From Vreelandella neptunia (lineage in GTDB: Bacteria > Pseudomonadota > Gammaproteobacteria > Pseudomonadales > Halomonadaceae): a stretch of 64,000 bases of DNA. How positions within the stretch are numbered: position 1 is the stretch's first letter; every line of letters begins with the position of its first letter. Below are positions 56,108-64,000 of the stretch, in pieces. The notes under the pieces were generated by a model. That model was not told the origin of the DNA. It did not search any database and saw only the letters and a program-made list of their open reading frames with translations. The stretch covers positions 288,615 to 352,614 of the forward strand of contig NZ_JHQL01000001.1 of assembly GCF_000712975.1 (NCBI RefSeq), given 5' to 3'. The position numbers were made by a program, and so were the translations under genes.

Positions 56108-57787
56108 ATGGTGACATCTAATATAGATCAGGTAATGCCGATAACTTCGCGCTCATGGTTGAATTCCCTCGCTCGGCATGAGCAAAAAAAACTTACGCTA
56201 GCAGCGATATGGGGGGTACTGGCGGGTAGTCATACGGTGCTACTTGTGGTGGGGCTGGCGTGGCTCGTCGATCAGCTCGTTATTCATGGCCGCTCGCCAG
56301 CATCGCTAACCGTTTTTTTCCTTGGGTTGATGGCGGTGGTGCTGCTTCGCTCACTATTTCAAGCAATGCAAGAAGCCAATAGTGCAGAGGCAAGTCTTCG
56401 TATCCGTCAGCATGCGCGGGAGGAGTTGTTAAATAAAGTAGCGGCGCTTGGGCCAGTTTGGCTTACTCGCCAACAGAGTGGCGCGATAGCGACTCAGGCG
56501 GTAGAGCATATTGAAGCGTTAGACGGCTATTTCGCGCGTTTTTATCCGCAGATGAGGATTGTGGTCGCATTACCGTTGCTGATTCTTTGCATTGTTGGAT
56601 GGTTGGACTATCTTGTCGCCCTCTTTTTATTGCTTTCAGCGCCGCTTATTCCTCTTTTTATGGCGTTGGTGGGAATGGGCGCTGAACGCTTGAACCGTGA
56701 TCAATTCATGGCCGTTTCGCGTTTGTCAGCCCACTTTGTAGATCGGGTCAGGGGAATGACGACGCTCCAGTTGTTTGGCCATACCAAATCAGCACAAAAA
56801 GAGGTTTGGTATGCCACTGATGATTATCGACGACTAAGTATGCGCACACTGCGATTAGCGTTTTTATCATCAGCAGTGCTTGAGTTTTTTGCATCCGTAG
56901 CAATTGCTGTTGTAGCAATGTATGTCGGCTTTGGCCTGTTAGGCTATATCGACTATGGGCCATCTTCTTCTCTAACCCTCTTTACTGGGCTAGCCGTTTT
57001 GCTGCTAGCACCAGAGTTTTTCCAGCCTTTACGAACGCTATCCCAACATTATCATGATCGCGCGGCAGCATTAGGGGCAGCTGAAAGTGTAGTAGCGGTA
57101 CTTAACGAACAAGATCTAGTGCCTTCAGCCCCATCGCCGCCGCATGCTGAGGATGCAGTCATTGAGCTTTGCCAAGCTGGCATCGGGTATGAGGGGCGTG
57201 CCACGGTATTGGCCGCTCTTGATGCCACCATATGGCGTGGTGATGTGGTGGCGATCACTGGTGAGTCGGGGAGCGGTAAATCATCCCTTATAGCATTAAT
57301 GGCTGGTTTTATGATGCCCAGCAGCGGCGAATGCCGCTATCGCCATGGTGGGCAAGTCGCCTGGCTGGATCAAACCCCTTGCATCATTCAGGGAAGCCTT
57401 GCCGACAACTTGCGCTTAGCCGCCCCTGAGGCGGATCAAGCGTCAATGGTCCGAGCACTGCAACGAGCGGGGCTGGGTGAGCTGTTGTCACAGTTGCCTG
57501 ATGGCCTACAAAGCCAGGTAGGCGAGCGTGGTGTTGGCCTGTCTGGTGGTCAAGCGCAACGCCTTACATTGGCGCGTGTATACCTTAGCGAAGCACCGCT
57601 GGTGTTGTTAGATGAGCCAACGGCAAGCCTAGATGCTGTTACTGAGCAGGCTGTCATTCAAGCGCTGTTAGATTGGGCAAAGGAAGGTCGTACGCTAGTT
57701 ATTGCAACACATCATCCTGCAGTGGTAGCCGTTGCTAATCGCCATTTTATCTGCCAAGCAGGTCAGCTTATTGAGGCGGCGGTATGA
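56108..57787 (+). CDS. cydD: Heterodimeric ABC exporter CydD (cysteine/glutathione, bd oxidase assembly)
   Basis: Half of the CydDC exporter that sends reduced thiols (cysteine/glutathione) to the periplasm and is needed for cytochrome bd maturation. The ~559-residue product has an N-terminal six-helix transmembrane domain and a nucleotide-binding domain with Walker A TGESGSGKSSLIAL, signature LSGGQAQRLTLARV and Walker B LVLLDEPTASLD. The ATG at 56108 follows a GAGGAG site; a GTG at 56105 or 56087 is possible. It overlaps cydC by 4 bp (ATGA). Confidence 0.93.
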   Translation: MVTSNIDQVMPITSRSWLNSLARHEQKKLTLAAIWGVLAGSHTVLLVVGLAWLVDQLVIHGRSPASLTVFFLGLMAVVLLRSLFQAMQEANSAEASLRIRQHAREELLNKVAALGPVWLTRQQSGAIATQAVEHIEALDGYFARFYPQMRIVVALPLLILCIVGWLDYLVALFLLLSAPLIPLFMALVGMGAERLNRDQFMAVSRLSAHFVDRVRGMTTLQLFGHTKSAQKEVWYATDDYRRLSMRTLRLAFLSSAVLEFFASVAIAVVAMYVGFGLLGYIDYGPSSSLTLFTGLAVLLLAPEFFQPLRTLSQHYHDRAAALGAAESVVAVLNEQDLVPSAPSPPHAEDAVIELCQAGIGYEGRATVLAALDATIWRGDVVAITGESGSGKSSLIALMAGFMMPSSGECRYRHGGQVAWLDQTPCIIQGSLADNLRLAAPEADQASMVRALQRAGLGELLSQLPDGLQSQVGERGVGLSGGQAQRLTLARVYLSEAPLVLLDEPTASLDAVTEQAVIQALLDWAKEGRTLVIATHHPAVVAVANRHFICQAGQLIEAAV

Positions 57788-59511
57788 AGCAACTTTATCG
57801 CGATATAAAGCCGTGGCTACTGATATTATTGCGCCGCCGGCTGCGTTTTTTTGTTGGGGCGTTATTGGTGTGGATAACGCTGCTGGCAGGGCTTTCCTTA
57901 TTAGGACTGTCGGGTTGGTTCATTACCGCCTGTGCGCTGGCCGGCATAGCGCTAGCGGCTGGTTTGCCTGCTACTTTGGATATTTATGTTCCTGGTGGGG
58001 GGATTCGTTTTTTTGCACTGTTACGAACGGTGGCGCGTTACGCGGAGCGTCTTTATAACCATAATACTGTACTGACATTGTTAGCTGATTTGCGCTACCG
58101 CGTGTTTAGTGATTTAACACGACTGGATGAAGCAGCTCTAAAGCGCCGCCGAGCCAGTGAATGGCTAAGTCGCTTGACGTCAGATATTGATACGCTTGAT
58201 AACTTGTATCTACGTTTGCTAATTCCACCGGTTGCTGGTCTGTTAAGCATACTTGTTATATCTGGCTTCATCGCTATTTGGTTGCCTTTGTTGGGCAGTT
58301 TAATAGCCGCCGTATTAAGTGTGCTATGGCTTATGGTAACGCTTGGTTATGCGTGGCTTGGTTTTGGCAATAGCTATCAGCAGGTTAATGATCAAGACGA
58401 GTTACGCCGTCTGGTGCTTGATCAAGTACAAGCCTCGGCTGAGCTAATGAGCTACCAGACCAACGATTGGTATCGTATGCGGGTTAATCAACACGAAGAC
58501 CAAGCGCTTAGTAATCAGCGTCAGCTTGCCTATAAATCGGCCATCGGGAATGCGCTCGTATTGGCGGTAACTGGTTTGTTGGTAGTTGGCGTATTATGGC
58601 TAGGCAGCTTCACCGTGGCGGCTGGTCAGGTAGCAGGGCCCATCGTTGTTATGGCAGTTATCGCAGTACTGGGCATCAATGAGGTTTTTACTTCGCTGCC
58701 TAATGCCTTTCTTAAAGCCGGTGCCAGCTATGGGGCGGCTCGGCGATTAAATACACTAACTACTATAGTGAGTGAGTTGCCGTCGATGACTTTGCCTGAT
58801 GCTTCTCGTGGGCATCCAGTGGCGTTTAATAATGTTTCTTTTCGTTATCCCGATACAGCTTACTCGGTGCTGTCTGATATTACATTCCACTTACCAGCCG
58901 GAGAGCGAGCAGTGATAACGGGTATCTCTGGAGCAGGCAAGTCAACGTTGGCTAACCTTATTATGGGTAGAATATCGGCTTCACAGGGAGAGGTTTACGT
59001 TGCCAGCTGTGCGCCTTCAGGCGTTACTGTAGAAAGCCGCGCCAAACATTTTACGCTGCTCACGCAGCAGGTTGATCTTTTTGATGGTTCGTTAGCAGCA
59101 AATCTTCGTATTGCAAAGCCAGAGGCAAGCGATGATCAGCTATGGGAAGTTCTCTCTCAAGTTGCACTAGATGATTGGGCAAAGCAGCAGCCAAAGCAGC
59201 TTAAGACCCAAGTTGGCGAAAAAGGCCAGCAACTTTCAGGGGGGCAGGCGCGTAGAGTGGCTCTGGCTCGTGTTTTATTGCGCGATCCAGCGGTGGTGCT
59301 TTTAGACGAACCCTTTGCTGGAGTAGATGCATTAACAGCCATGCACATTGCTAACTCCCTGGATCGTTGGCTTATTGGCCGAACAGTGATCTATTTTGTT
59401 CACCAGGTGGAGGAGCCAGCGTTATTGCCCGGCGTTAACTATCACTGGCGACTTGCTGAGGGGAAGTTAAATACGGATACTCTTGATAATATTGGAAATA
59501 ATTTATCCTAA
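57784..59511 (+). CDS. cydC: Heterodimeric ABC exporter CydC
   Basis: Partner of CydD, 575 residues, with a six-helix membrane domain (residues ~20-300) and an ATPase domain. Walker A ITGISGAGKSTLANL is around 378-392, the signature is LSGGQARRVALARV, and Walker B is VVLLDEPFAGVD. Its start overlaps the cydD stop, so both subunits are made together. It is followed 15 bp later by the deaminase gene, which probably shares the transcript. Confidence 0.93.
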   Translation: MKQLYRDIKPWLLILLRRRLRFFVGALLVWITLLAGLSLLGLSGWFITACALAGIALAAGLPATLDIYVPGGGIRFFALLRTVARYAERLYNHNTVLTLLADLRYRVFSDLTRLDEAALKRRRASEWLSRLTSDIDTLDNLYLRLLIPPVAGLLSILVISGFIAIWLPLLGSLIAAVLSVLWLMVTLGYAWLGFGNSYQQVNDQDELRRLVLDQVQASAELMSYQTNDWYRMRVNQHEDQALSNQRQLAYKSAIGNALVLAVTGLLVVGVLWLGSFTVAAGQVAGPIVVMAVIAVLGINEVFTSLPNAFLKAGASYGAARRLNTLTTIVSELPSMTLPDASRGHPVAFNNVSFRYPDTAYSVLSDITFHLPAGERAVITGISGAGKSTLANLIMGRISASQGEVYVASCAPSGVTVESRAKHFTLLTQQVDLFDGSLAANLRIAKPEASDDQLWEVLSQVALDDWAKQQPKQLKTQVGEKGQQLSGGQARRVALARVLLRDPAVVLLDEPFAGVDALTAMHIANSLDRWLIGRTVIYFVHQVEEPALLPGVNYHWRLAEGKLNTDTLDNIGNNLS

Positions 59512-59526
59512 TGTTAGGAGTCTCGT

Positions 59527-60519
59527 ATGCATGAATTTCTTCTCCAGCTCCCTAAGGTAGAGCTCCATTTGCACATCGAAGGCTCTCTTGAGCCTGAGCT
59601 AATGTTTGAGCTTGCCAAGCGAAATGGTATTGAGCTTCCTTATGCGACGGTTAAAGAGGCAAAAGCAGCCTATGAATTTAGTGACCTCCAGGGGTTTTTG
59701 AATCTTTACTATCAAGGCATGAATGTACTGCGCACGGAGCAGGATTTTTATGACCTGGCGATAGATTATTTCCAATGTGCTCGTGGGGAAGGGGTAGTGC
59801 ATATTGATATGCATTTTGATCCACAGGCCCACCTCCAGCGTGGCATTCCCCTTGAGGTTGTGATGGCGGGCTTACTTCGTGCCAAGGAAGAGGCAGAGGC
59901 ATCGCTTGATTTGTCTGTCGGTATGATTATGGCTTTTTTGCGTGACCGTCCTGTTGAAGAAGCGCTTCGAGTGCTGGAAAACGCTGCGCCGTACTGGAAG
60001 TTTATAGATGCTATTGGTTTAGACAGCGCAGAGCGTGATAACCCTCCGGCAAAGTTCCAGGCGCTTTTCAAGCGGGCCAAAGAGATTGGCTTAGTACGGG
60101 TTGCTCATGCAGGAGAGGAGGGACCTGCTGACTATATCGCCGAAGCGCTGGATATCCTTGACGTTCAGCGAATTGACCATGGAGTTCGTTGTCTTGAAAG
60201 CGACATCGTGGTTGAGCGGCTAAGGGAGAGCCAAATAGTACTAACGGTTTGCCCACTCTCTAACGTCAGTCTAAAAGTGGTTGATGATCTTCGAAATCAC
60301 CCTCTTCCGCATTTGCTTAAAAAGGGGTTGAAGGTAACGATTAGTTCTGATGACCCAGCTTACTTTGGTGGCGGGCTGCTAGCTAACCATCTTGCTTGTG
60401 CAGACGCACTTGGTTGGGATGCAGATGTCTTCCGTTTGCTGAATCGAAATGCTATCGAAGAAGCTTTTACCAGCGACCAGCGGCGCAAAGAGCTTATGCA
60501 TCGTCTTGAAAGCGCCTAA
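59527..60519 (+). CDS. Adenine deaminase of the adenosine-deaminase-like family
   Basis: A 330-residue zinc hydrolase: metal-binding HLHIEG near the N-terminus, VAHAGEEGPADYI, QRIDHGVR and SSDDPAYFGG (zinc Asp). The VLRTEQDFYDL and AIGLDSAERDNPPAKF blocks resemble the Pseudomonas adenine deaminase branch (compare GLDSSE..HPP.KF) rather than true adenosine deaminase, so adenine to hypoxanthine is the better guess. The hypoxanthine would feed hpt. It follows cydC by 15 bp, ending at a strong terminator. Confidence 0.8.
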   Translation: MHEFLLQLPKVELHLHIEGSLEPELMFELAKRNGIELPYATVKEAKAAYEFSDLQGFLNLYYQGMNVLRTEQDFYDLAIDYFQCARGEGVVHIDMHFDPQAHLQRGIPLEVVMAGLLRAKEEAEASLDLSVGMIMAFLRDRPVEEALRVLENAAPYWKFIDAIGLDSAERDNPPAKFQALFKRAKEIGLVRVAHAGEEGPADYIAEALDILDVQRIDHGVRCLESDIVVERLRESQIVLTVCPLSNVSLKVVDDLRNHPLPHLLKKGLKVTISSDDPAYFGGGLLANHLACADALGWDADVFRLLNRNAIEEAFTSDQRRKELMHRLESA

Positions 60520-60523
60520 TGTA

Positions 60524-60556
60524 CCTTGAACCCGCCAGTTCTTGGCGGGTTCAAGG
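60524..60556. terminator. Bidirectional terminator between the deaminase and peroxidase genes
   Basis: A perfect 14-bp inverted repeat CCTTGAACCCGCCA / TGGCGGGTTCAAGG with a 5-nt loop lies between convergent genes. Confidence 0.88.
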
Positions 60557-60592
60557 CACTACGATTAATTGCGAAGGTTTATAACAGCCAGT

Positions 60593-61573
60593 TTATGGAA
60601 GGGCTGGCACTTCAAAATCGGGCATGTCGCCGGTAAGCGTATGCAAAAACGCAGTGATGTTATTAACCGTAGTTTCATCAAACTCACGACCAAGCATTTC
60701 TTGTCCCATGATGGTAACAGCTTCTTCCAGTGTCTCAGTAGCGCCGTTATTCATGTAGGGATAAGTAACCGCAACATTACGTAAGGTGGGCGTTCTGAAA
60801 CGATATTTGTCGCTTTCTTCGCCAGTAACAGTAAAGCGGCCTAAGTCGGTAGAGCCAGGCACCTGAATAGCATGGAACTGGCTATCTGTCAGTGCCGGTC
60901 CACGGTGACAAGCGATGCAGCCATTATCAACGAAAGCAACCATGCCATCTTTGGCCTCGTCGCTTATTGCTTCAGCATCGCCATGCAAGTAACGATCAAA
61001 AGGCGAGTTTGGTGTGTTTAGTGTGCGCTGAAATGTAGCCAGAGAGTGCGCCAAGTTATCAGCATTGATCGGCTCTTCGTCATTGGGGAAAGCCGCTTCA
61101 AATTTTTCCTGATAGAGATCGAATTCGGTGAGTCGCTCAAGCGCAGTCTCAAGGTCCATCGCCATTTCAACGTCGGCTTCGATGGGGCCTAATGCTTGAC
61201 CCTCTAGGTCTGGCTCACGGCCATCCCAGAATTGTGAACCTAAGAAGCCGCTGTTTAGTACGGTAGGTGTGTTACGTTCACCCACTTGGCCGTCATGACC
61301 AGTGGCGCGCGGAATACGGTCAGCCCAGCCTAATGCTGGGTTATGGCAAGTAGCGCAGCTGATGACGCCACTAGATGAAATGCGCGGCTCAAAAAACAGC
61401 ATATTGCCCAGTTCAATTTTTTCGGGCGTCATTGAGTTATTTGCAGGTATCGGCGGCAAGTGTGGTAGTGCTTCAAAACGGTCTTTGTAGCTTTGTAAGT
61501 CGTCATCTGCTGTTGCCATGCCGATAGGAACCATGGCGGCAGCGGCCACTACGACGGGTAGTATTTTTTTCAT
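60593..61573 (-). CDS. Periplasmic di-haem cytochrome c peroxidase
   Basis: A 326-residue precursor with a signal peptide (residues ~1-22, ending in ATADDD) and two CxxCH haem sites: CATCH (residues ~74-78) and CIACH. The family region FWDGREPDLEGQA, the loop ALATFQRTLNTPNSPFDRYL and RTPTLRNVAVTYPYMNNG are present. It reduces periplasmic hydrogen peroxide to water using cytochrome c electrons. It differs from MauG in having a clear peroxidase layout. It is next to msrP and faces it across a region with two inverted repeats. Confidence 0.92.
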   Translation of the reverse strand: MKKILPVVVAAAAMVPIGMATADDDLQSYKDRFEALPHLPPIPANNSMTPEKIELGNMLFFEPRISSSGVISCATCHNPALGWADRIPRATGHDGQVGERNTPTVLNSGFLGSQFWDGREPDLEGQALGPIEADVEMAMDLETALERLTEFDLYQEKFEAAFPNDEEPINADNLAHSLATFQRTLNTPNSPFDRYLHGDAEAISDEAKDGMVAFVDNGCIACHRGPALTDSQFHAIQVPGSTDLGRFTVTGEESDKYRFRTPTLRNVAVTYPYMNNGATETLEEAVTIMGQEMLGREFDETTVNNITAFLHTLTGDMPDFEVPALP

Positions 61574-62047
61574 ATGGATCTCCCCCTTGCCTCAATCACT
61601 CTCTAATGAGAGTTGCTTGGCTAGTTAAGCTAGCCTTAATCCTTAGTAAGGATTAATTTCAGTTAAAAAACAAGCCAGTGATCAGGTCAAAAAAGGGAAA
61701 CCTTGAGCTAGATCAGATACTGGTTGTATTTTAATGTCTACATTAAGTATGGTCATGAAAACTAAGGGCAATACCTGAAAATTTTAGTAAGGTTCTGGGT
61801 GTATGATGCATATGAAATTCAATGTTGAGGAGCCTTTCATCCACTAGAAGAATTTGTGTCATAGATCATTTTATACCCTCACGAACAGTCTTGAGATGTG
61901 GCATAACCCCGGTAGAGTGCTTATGAGGGCTATCAGTCTATTTTGTCCTGTTGTTAGTTGTTATTCGAGTCGGTCTACATTTTATATATTTATTTGCCAA
62001 CTAGATGCTTTTGAAAAATTTAGCTTTATTACCTCGGAAGGCTATGT
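61574..62047. other. Intergenic region between the peroxidase and msrP genes
   Basis: About 470 bp between divergent genes, with two inverted repeats described separately near the peroxidase end. The rest is A/T-rich. A 65-codon ORF here (61854-62051) has no ribosome site and is not believed. Confidence 0.5.
61619..61656. promoter_or_regulatory. Two adjacent perfect inverted repeats upstream of the peroxidase gene
   Basis: GGCTAG-TTAAG-CTAGCC (61619-61635) is followed directly by TTAATCCTTA-G-TAAGGATTAA (61636-61656). They lie 46-83 bp upstream of the peroxidase start, so they could be an operator pair or RNA hairpins in its leader. Confidence 0.5.
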
Positions 62048-63016
62048 ATGAAGGGATATAGGTATCCAAAAATAGCGGAATCAGAAGTCACTCCCAAACA
62101 TGTTTTTGAAAATCGCCGTCGTTTCCTTCAACACAGTGCTGCATTTGGTGCTGTCATGAGCTTTGCGCCAGGAATGTTAATGCCCAACACGGCAAGTGCA
62201 TGGCAGCGAACATTGGCAGATAAAATACAGCAAGGCGTTAGTAATCAAGATTTTGCCGAGGGTGAGTCGCTAACTTCAGTCAATGATGCAACGACTTACA
62301 ATAATTTTTACGAATTTGGTGTTCGTAAAAGTGATCCCGAAGTGTACGGTCACAAGCTTCAAACAGACCCGTGGCGTGTCAGCATTGAAGGCGAGTTTGA
62401 AAATACAGCTAGCGTCTATTTAGAAGACATACTCCGTCGCTATATGCTGGAAGAAAGAATTTACCGCCTTCGTTGTGTTGAAACATGGTCAATGGTGATC
62501 CCTTGGTTAGGTTTTCCGCTTGCTAACTTGCTAACGCATTATGGGTTGACGTCACGCGCTAATTACATTGAATTTGAATCCATTTTTGACCCTGATAACT
62601 TACGTGGTCAGCGACGCTCAATGATTGATTGGCCTTACCGTGAAGCGTTAAGAATTGATGAGGCAATGCATCCCTTAACCATGATCGCGGTGGGTATGTA
62701 TGGGGAAAAAATGCCCAATCAAAATGGGGCTCCTATGCGCTTGGTGGTGCCTTGGAAGTATGGTTTCAAAAGCATCAAGTCAGTAGTGGCGATTCGAGCC
62801 CTTGAAGAAAAGCCGACGCCATCTTGGGTGGCTAAAAATCCTGAAGAGTACGGTTTTTATGCCAATGTAAACCCAGAGGTCGACCATCCACGCTGGTCAC
62901 AGGCGCGTGAACGGCGCATTGGAGAAGGTGGGCGCAGAGAAACGCTAATGTTTAATGGCTATGCTGATGAAGTAGCCCAGTTGTACACTGGGATGGATCT
63001 TCAAAAACACTACTGA
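62048..63016 (+). CDS. msrP: Protein-methionine-sulfoxide reductase catalytic subunit MsrP
   Basis: Periplasmic molybdopterin enzyme that repairs oxidised methionine in envelope proteins. The 322-residue precursor has a Tat-type signal (NRRRFLQHSAAFGAVMSFA, residues ~22-40). The molybdenum-ligand Cys143 sits in YRLRCVETWSMVIPW, and MRLVVPWKYGFKSIKS is family-typical. The moa/mob genes at 15.7-17.5 kb would supply its cofactor. Its membrane partner msrQ is 141 bp downstream. The start is taken at the first ATG, with a plausible GGAAGG site. Confidence 0.94.
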   Translation: MKGYRYPKIAESEVTPKHVFENRRRFLQHSAAFGAVMSFAPGMLMPNTASAWQRTLADKIQQGVSNQDFAEGESLTSVNDATTYNNFYEFGVRKSDPEVYGHKLQTDPWRVSIEGEFENTASVYLEDILRRYMLEERIYRLRCVETWSMVIPWLGFPLANLLTHYGLTSRANYIEFESIFDPDNLRGQRRSMIDWPYREALRIDEAMHPLTMIAVGMYGEKMPNQNGAPMRLVVPWKYGFKSIKSVVAIRALEEKPTPSWVAKNPEEYGFYANVNPEVDHPRWSQARERRIGEGGRRETLMFNGYADEVAQLYTGMDLQKHY

Positions 63017-63157
63017 TTTAAAAAAGCGAACCTCCGCAATTTTTTAATACGCAACCAGTGACGGCATGCCAGCAAGATTATGGGAAATGCTCTATCGGCA
63101 GGCGCTGAACGTGCCGCTCTACAGCATGCCCTAAAGTAGCGGGAGGAAGGTTTCTTA

Positions 63158-63757
63158 ATGTTGTTTGATTCATCTAAGGTTTTACTGTTTCGCTACTTTG
63201 TCCTTTGTATAGGTATAGCGCCTGGAATCATCTTTGCTTGGTTGTGGGTAAATAGCGGTTTGGGAGCTAACCCTGCCGAAGCAGCAGTGCATTTTACCGG
63301 TAAAACAGGCCTGGTTTTGCTGCTTATTACCATTGCGTTCAGTCCCGCGTTCAGATTGACCGGTTGGCGTGGTGTTATGGCAGCGCGGCGACAAATAGGG
63401 TTATGGGCTTTTTTTTGGCTGGTGGTGCATATGCTGACTTGGTTTGGCTGGGATCAATACTGGGATTGGCAGTGGATCTGGCATGATATATGGGCGTTAC
63501 ATTATGTCAGATATGGCGTTTTAGCGTTGCTATTGTTGGTGCCGTTGGCTGTAACATCATTTCAATGGTTTCCACAGCACATGGGTTGGAAGGCATGGCA
63601 CTGGTTGCATCGCTTTATTTATCTCTCAGCTGGGCTGGGTATATACCACTTTTGGGAGCTTACTCGTGCCGATTATTTGGTGCCGTTTGTTTTCGGTTCG
63701 GTGTTAGCGTTTTTGGTTGTTTTTCGCCTGATTGACGCTCTAATTCATCGTCAGTAA
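63158..63757 (+). CDS. msrQ: MsrQ haem-binding membrane subunit
   Basis: Inner-membrane b-type cytochrome that passes quinol electrons to MsrP. The 199-residue protein has about six transmembrane helices, with the sequence HFTGKTGLVLLLITIAFSPAFRLTGWRG, and histidines near HMLTWFG and LHRFIYLSAGLGIYHFWEL that would bind haem. GGGAGGAAGG lies upstream of the ATG. It forms the msrPQ pair with msrP. Confidence 0.93.
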   Translation: MLFDSSKVLLFRYFVLCIGIAPGIIFAWLWVNSGLGANPAEAAVHFTGKTGLVLLLITIAFSPAFRLTGWRGVMAARRQIGLWAFFWLVVHMLTWFGWDQYWDWQWIWHDIWALHYVRYGVLALLLLVPLAVTSFQWFPQHMGWKAWHWLHRFIYLSAGLGIYHFWELTRADYLVPFVFGSVLAFLVVFRLIDALIHRQ

Positions 63758-63844
63758 TGAACAAGCGGCTTCTGCTGCTAATGCTTGAATGATGCCTAAC
63801 ACTGCGAAAAACAATGCATAGTGTTTAAAATATCCGAGAAGGGG

Positions 63845-63872
63845 TTGACCGAGAAAAAAATATCGGTATGAT
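63845..63872 (+). promoter_or_regulatory. Ribosomal RNA operon promoter
   Basis: TTGACC (63845-63850) and TATGAT (63867-63872) are 16 bp apart. They are followed by ACGCATCC at the presumed start, typical of a stringently controlled rrn P1-like promoter. Confidence 0.8.
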
Positions 63873-63878
63873 ACGCAT

Positions 63879-64000
63879 CCATCGAACGGCGACGCCAATC
63901 GATAGCTCTTTAACAATTTGATCAGGTAATTCATGTGGGCGTTTGCCGATGAGGGTGATAAATCACCAAATATCAAGGCAAGCGGTCATGACAATGTAAA
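63879..64000 (+). other. rRNA operon leader (partial)
   Basis: The leader contains the boxA antiterminator sequence GCTCTTTAACAA (63905-63916), followed by TTTGATCAGG and GTGGGCG, closely like the E. coli rrn leader. The 16S rRNA gene should begin just beyond the right edge. Confidence 0.85.

Noticed and set aside
61854..62051. 65-codon ORF before msrP
   Set aside because: No ribosome site, unusual composition and overlap with the msrP start region.
1..64000. CRISPR arrays, insertion sequences, prophage or defence islands
   Set aside because: No regularly spaced repeats with spacers, transposase, integrase, or recognisable defence genes were seen on either strand.

Overview
The window looks like a chromosomal segment of a gammaproteobacterium, most likely a Halomonas-type member of the Halomonadaceae. 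This rests on the overall protein repertoire (phasin, PsrA, CioA-type CydA, PqiABC, MsrPQ, MiaE), Pseudomonas-like gene order around lexA-psrA-nagZ and purM/hda, and moderate GC. I read about 60 protein genes, two identical tRNA-Val genes and, at the right edge, the promoter and leader of a ribosomal RNA operon whose 16S gene lies outside. No insertion sequence, prophage, CRISPR array or integrase was seen; this is mostly ordinary core chromosome.

Layout. 1-6.5 kb: 5' part of purM, then a PerM-like membrane protein overlapping hda, a phasin, class II fumarase, a membrane-anchored EEP-fold phosphatase/nuclease, and tandem tRNA-Val(GAC). 6-9.5 kb: free methionine-(R)-sulfoxide reductase and a metNIQ methionine ABC transporter. 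The transporter's leader has a good sigma70 promoter, a SAM-II-like aptamer and an intrinsic terminator. 9.6-17.5 kb: riboflavin synthase, then a nucleobase salvage group (purine permease, apt, gpt, ung, upp, uraA) and molybdopterin genes (mobB, a moaC-moaD fusion, moaE). 17.6-25 kb: an RNase J-like nuclease, purU, a lone CbiM-like permease, lexA with an SOS box, psrA with a likely operator, an L,D-transpeptidase, nagZ and hpt. 25-36 kb: ppsR/ppsA divergent pair, ggt, a membrane glycerophosphodiesterase, rraA and acnB. 36-44.6 kb: miaE, a 1301-residue multidomain regulator, the overlapping queC-queE-queD-ykgJ operon, an SRPBCC protein and a TVP38-like membrane protein. 44.6-53 kb: DUF2789, asparaginase, an MFS permease, an unrecognised protein, a RhlE-type helicase and pqiABC. 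53-64 kb: a Ca/Na antiporter, cydA followed directly by cydDC with no cydB, an adenine deaminase-type enzyme, a di-haem peroxidase, msrPQ and the rrn leader.

Themes. Base salvage is unusually concentrated (apt, gpt, hpt, upp, two permeases, adenine deaminase-like). Methionine supply and repair recurs (MetNIQ, MsrC, MsrPQ), as does redox and periplasmic defence (CydDC, peroxidase, PqiABC). The most interesting observations are the SAM-II-like riboswitch with a readable switching mechanism, the cyd locus lacking cydB, a double-length QueD whose active-site residues appear divided between its halves, and the large BTAD/cyclase-like/ATPase/TPR protein. I found no clearly new multi-gene system.
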